Shown: in pieces, positions 11,712 to 14,194 of the stretch | Numbering within the stretch: position 1 is the stretch's first letter | Layout: every line of letters starts with the position of its first letter | Assembly (NCBI GenBank): GCA_965369325.1 | Contig: CBDUQI010000155.1 | Span: 1-14,194 of the forward strand | DNA: 14,194 nucleotides | Reading direction: 5' to 3' | Source of the DNA: CBDUQI01 sp965369325 | GTDB lineage: Bacteria; Pseudomonadota; Gammaproteobacteria; Steroidobacterales; JBCBZW01 | Translations under genes and position numbers: made by a program | Notes under the pieces: model-generated | What the model was told of the DNA's origin: nothing | Databases searched by the model: none | Seen by the model: the letters and a program-made list of their open reading frames with translations, nothing else

Positions 11712-14194
11712 CCTGCAACACGCTGTGGCGCATCTGCTGGCTTAGCACCAACTTGGCATCCTGATCTACCTCGCGCAAGCGCTCATCGAACACCAGGTGC
11801 CCCTCCTCATCGACTGACAGCACGCCCTGTTGCTTGAGCAACTGGATAAAATTGCGGAACAGTGGCTTTGCGAAAAACTCGGGCGAATTCAAACCGTGCA
11901 GCAGCGCAATGCGTTGGGCCATGAACTGGCATTGCCCTTCAAGCTCACTCTGGCTGATAGTGCCCGAACCGTGCTTGAACAGCAGCGAGATGGTCATGTA
12001 GAACCGCTCCAACGTCTGCAGCGTGCCCTGCGCCAGCACCGACAACTGCACCGCCTCAGCCGAGCCGGTGGGTGGGCGCAGCACTTGGCCAGCGCTACCG
12101 CCACGTAACAACAGGCCGCGACTCATCAACACATCCACACTGCTGTGCAATGCCTGCACCAGCTCCTCGTCGTTCCAGCGCAGGAACAGCTCCGAGCGAA
12201 TGAACGGATAGACCATTCGACCAAGTTGCGCCAGCTTGGACAAGGACATTTCGCGATTGTTGAGGAAGCAGCAGGCGATGATCGAAGGCAAGGCAAACAA
12301 ATGCAGTACGTTGTTGCGCATATAAGTCTGCAACACTGCATCTTCGTCTTTCAGCCAAATCACATCCCCGAGCGGATGGGCCTGACGCTGCAACAAGCCA
12401 GAGGCCTCGCCGTAGGCCACGATCTCGCTGCCGCTCTGCTCGGTGACCGTTACCAACGGGGAGTACGGCGCCTGGCGCAGCAGATCAGCGTACATGTCCA
12501 GTATGCTCTGCAGGTCTTTCTCAAGCATAGCCCGCTTGGGTGTGGACAGCAGCGCCAGCGCCAACAGATTTACCGGATTCACAGCGGCCGCACTGTTGAT
12601 GCGGGTCATCACATCGCGCGCCAGATCGTTCACTGCACTGGTCAGCCAGCGCGGGCGATCGCTGTCACCGATGCTGCTCGTGCGCCAATCGCTGCTGTGC
12701 CGATCAAGCACGGGCTCAAGAAACAGTGGCTCGCCAAAGTTCACATACACACGGCCGTACTTGCCGCGCAAAGTGCGCACCGCTTTTACCAGATCGAACA
12801 CGCTTTCTTTTTTCTTCGACTTGCCGCTAAGCTCACCCACGTAAGCGCGCCCTTCAAACAAATGCTCATAGCCAACATACACCGGCACAAACACCACCGG
12901 ACGCTTGTGATGACGCAGGTAGCCGCGCACGGTCATCGAAAGCATTCCACCCTTAGGGGCCAACAGGCGCCCGGTGCGGCTGCGGGTGCCTTCGATAAAG
13001 TACTCAAGCGGTACTCCGCGTTCCATGTTGGTGGCCAGATACTCGTGGAACACCGCACTGTAAAGCGGGTTGCCGCGAAAACTACGGCGCAAAAAGAAGG
13101 CGCCACCACGGCGCAGAATCGGCCCGATCACCGGCAGATTCAGGTTGATGCCTGCAGCGATGTGCGGCACCACCAGGCCACTGCGGTACAGCACATAGGA
13201 GAGCAGCAGATAATCGATATGACTGCGGTGGCAAGGCACATAGATTACCTCGTTACCTTCGGTGACCTCTTTCAACTGCGCCAGATGGGAGATCTCAATA
13301 CCCTCGTAACGCTGGTACCACCACCAATGCAGAAAACGCTCCAGCACCCGCACCAGCCCGGCCGAGTAGTCCGCCGCAATCTCCCCGGCGTAGTGGCGCG
13401 CTTTCAGCAGCGCCTTGCGGCGAGTGATGTTGTTGTCCCGAGTCTCGCGGCGCACCGCTTTGCGCACCTCGCTGGAGCGAACCAGGCGGCTGACCAGCGT
13501 GCGTCGGTGCGACAGATCAGGGCCGATAACCGAGACGCGTAACTGGCGAAAATGCACACGAAGCACGCGGTGGATTTTACGGTGGGTGCGGGCGGCGCCC
13601 AAATCCTCCGCGGCATAGGCTTGCAGCGACAATGGGCTGGAGAACTGCACCAGTGTATTGCGCCCGTGGATGAGGATACTCAGCAACCGTTTTAATCGCC
13701 CGGCGACCGTCCAGTCCTCCGCGAATAACAGCTTGAACCAGGACTTCTCTTTATCCGGCGAGCGTCCCCAGAACACCGACACCGGAACTAGCTGCACATC
13801 CTCCCGCGGCGCGCTCAGCGGGATCACCTGGGCGGCGGCCACGGCCGCCTGGGCATGCCCTGCGAGCGCGCCAGCTGCGGCGCCCGCTTCAGCACCTAAC
13901 CGTCCGGTGGGCAATTCCACCACGTTGCCAGGATCCGCGCCGCCCGCCGACGGTTCGTGCTCCGCCACCTCGGTGCCCGTGAGCGTTCTGGGCTCGTGAC
14001 TGGCGTAGGCGACGACACGAGTGGACAAGGACTCCTGCGCGTTACGCGTGTGCAGACCGTGCACCAGTCGGCGCAAACGCGGCGACAACACGGTGCGCGG
14101 GGAAAACAGCGAGGGCGCTTTGCGCAACATCACCACCGCGCGCCGCTCGTTAAGCGGTGCGCTCATCGGATCGGTGGGAATGGGCAGGCCATGC
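11698..14194 (-). CDS. plsB: Glycerol-3-phosphate 1-O-acyltransferase (5' end beyond window)
   Basis: PlsB acylates sn-glycerol-3-phosphate to lysophosphatidate, the first step of phospholipid synthesis, at the inner membrane. Numbering from the Met at 14166, the HxxxxD motif is CHRSHIDYLL (H313 to D318). Further acyltransferase blocks are GAFFLRRSFRGNPLYS, EYFIEGTRSRTGR and VFVPVYVGYEHLFEG. The long C-terminal part also follows PlsB (FLRWNDEELVQAL; LLHGLNSPEFF). The Met at 14166 has no Shine-Dalgarno, and the frame stays open to the edge. The preceding in-frame residues HGLPIPTDP resemble the HDLPDPLEP stretch inside E. coli PlsB. I therefore take the gene as cut by the window, missing roughly its first 60-80 codons. 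An Ala-rich linker (about residues 91-113) lies before VQLVPVSVFWGR. Confidence 0.95.
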   Translation of the reverse strand, partial: HGLPIPTDPMSAPLNERRAVVMLRKAPSLFSPRTVLSPRLRRLVHGLHTRNAQESLSTRVVAYASHEPRTLTGTEVAEHEPSAGGADPGNVVELPTGRLGAEAGAAAGALAGHAQAAVAAAQVIPLSAPREDVQLVPVSVFWGRSPDKEKSWFKLLFAEDWTVAGRLKRLLSILIHGRNTLVQFSSPLSLQAYAAEDLGAARTHRKIHRVLRVHFRQLRVSVIGPDLSHRRTLVSRLVRSSEVRKAVRRETRDNNITRRKALLKARHYAGEIAADYSAGLVRVLERFLHWWWYQRYEGIEISHLAQLKEVTEGNEVIYVPCHRSHIDYLLLSYVLYRSGLVVPHIAAGINLNLPVIGPILRRGGAFFLRRSFRGNPLYSAVFHEYLATNMERGVPLEYFIEGTRSRTGRLLAPKGGMLSMTVRGYLRHHKRPVVFVPVYVGYEHLFEGRAYVGELSGKSKKKESVFDLVKAVRTLRGKYGRVYVNFGEPLFLEPVLDRHSSDWRTSSIGDSDRPRWLTSAVNDLARDVMTRINSAAAVNPVNLLALALLSTPKRAMLEKDLQSILDMYADLLRQAPYSPLVTVTEQSGSEIVAYGEASGLLQRQAHPLGDVIWLKDEDAVLQTYMRNNVLHLFALPSIIACCFLNNREMSLSKLAQLGRMVYPFIRSELFLRWNDEELVQALHSSVDVLMSRGLLLRGGSAGQVLRPPTGSAEAVQLSVLAQGTLQTLERFYMTISLLFKHGSGTISQSELEGQCQFMAQRIALLHGLNSPEFFAKPLFRNFIQLLKQQGVLSVDEEGHLVFDERLREVDQDAKLVLSQQMRHSVLQVTHV

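Noticed and set aside
12145..13542. A 465-codon plus-strand open frame opposite plsB
   Set aside because: It is fully antisense to the conserved PlsB core, with His/Gln-rich composition and no recognisable motif or ribosome site.
1..14194. CRISPR array, insertion sequence, integron or phage element
   Set aside because: No regularly spaced repeats, transposase or integrase motifs or terminal inverted repeats flanking genes were seen. The window reads as ordinary chromosomal operons.

Overview
The window looks like a chromosomal segment of a gammaproteobacterium. The best single indicator is a long PlsB-type glycerol-3-phosphate acyltransferase at the right edge, a protein typical of that class. 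GC-rich coding DNA, an outer-membrane porin ending in Phe, good Shine-Dalgarno sequences and simple intrinsic terminators fit the same picture. A free-living, probably marine or aquatic, species is only a guess. I see no rRNA, tRNA, CRISPR array, transposase, integrase or phage gene.

Layout from left to right. Positions 1-194 hold no gene I can support and end in a run of 13 C. scoA-scoB (864-1562 and 195-851, minus strand) encode a 3-oxoacid CoA-transferase. Divergent from it is an orphan secreted protein (1717-2523, plus). Then comes a minus-strand group: a large Tat-exported protein of unknown family (3532-5283), two small orphans behind it (2831-3409 and 2624-2818), and a clear terminator at 2575-2602. 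A strong promoter lies at 5378-5406, and a nested hairpin separates the large gene from the two small ones. A divergent pair follows: a glutathione S-transferase (5468-6073, minus) and a zinc-less quinone oxidoreductase-like MDR protein (6259-7242, plus). A porin (7445-8779, minus) ends in two tandem terminators.

Next is a redox-flavoured block. Two tandem carboxymuconolactone-decarboxylase/AhpD-like paralogues (9564-10193, then 8958-9509, minus) are divergent from a TetR regulator (10404-11048, plus). The regulator is followed 12 bases later by a cytoplasmic DsbA-family thiol protein (11061-11711, plus). The last gene, plsB (minus), overlaps the DsbA gene tail to tail and runs off the right edge. 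Its apparent start at 14166 is probably an internal Met.

The most interesting observations are regulatory. A 22-bp palindrome sits in the spacer between a perfect -35 (TTGACA) and the -10 of the CMD operon promoter, beside the tetR gene, so it is a natural TetR operator. Ten consecutive bases of it (ATTTGTAGCG) recur in a second imperfect palindrome in the scoA/secreted-protein divergent promoter more than 8 kb away. This suggests one regulator may connect the CoA-transferase, the orphan secreted protein and the CMD/TetR/DsbA block. Separately, one CMD paralogue has lost both cysteines of the CxxCxxxH centre (now A77 and S80, with H84 kept), while its neighbour keeps them.
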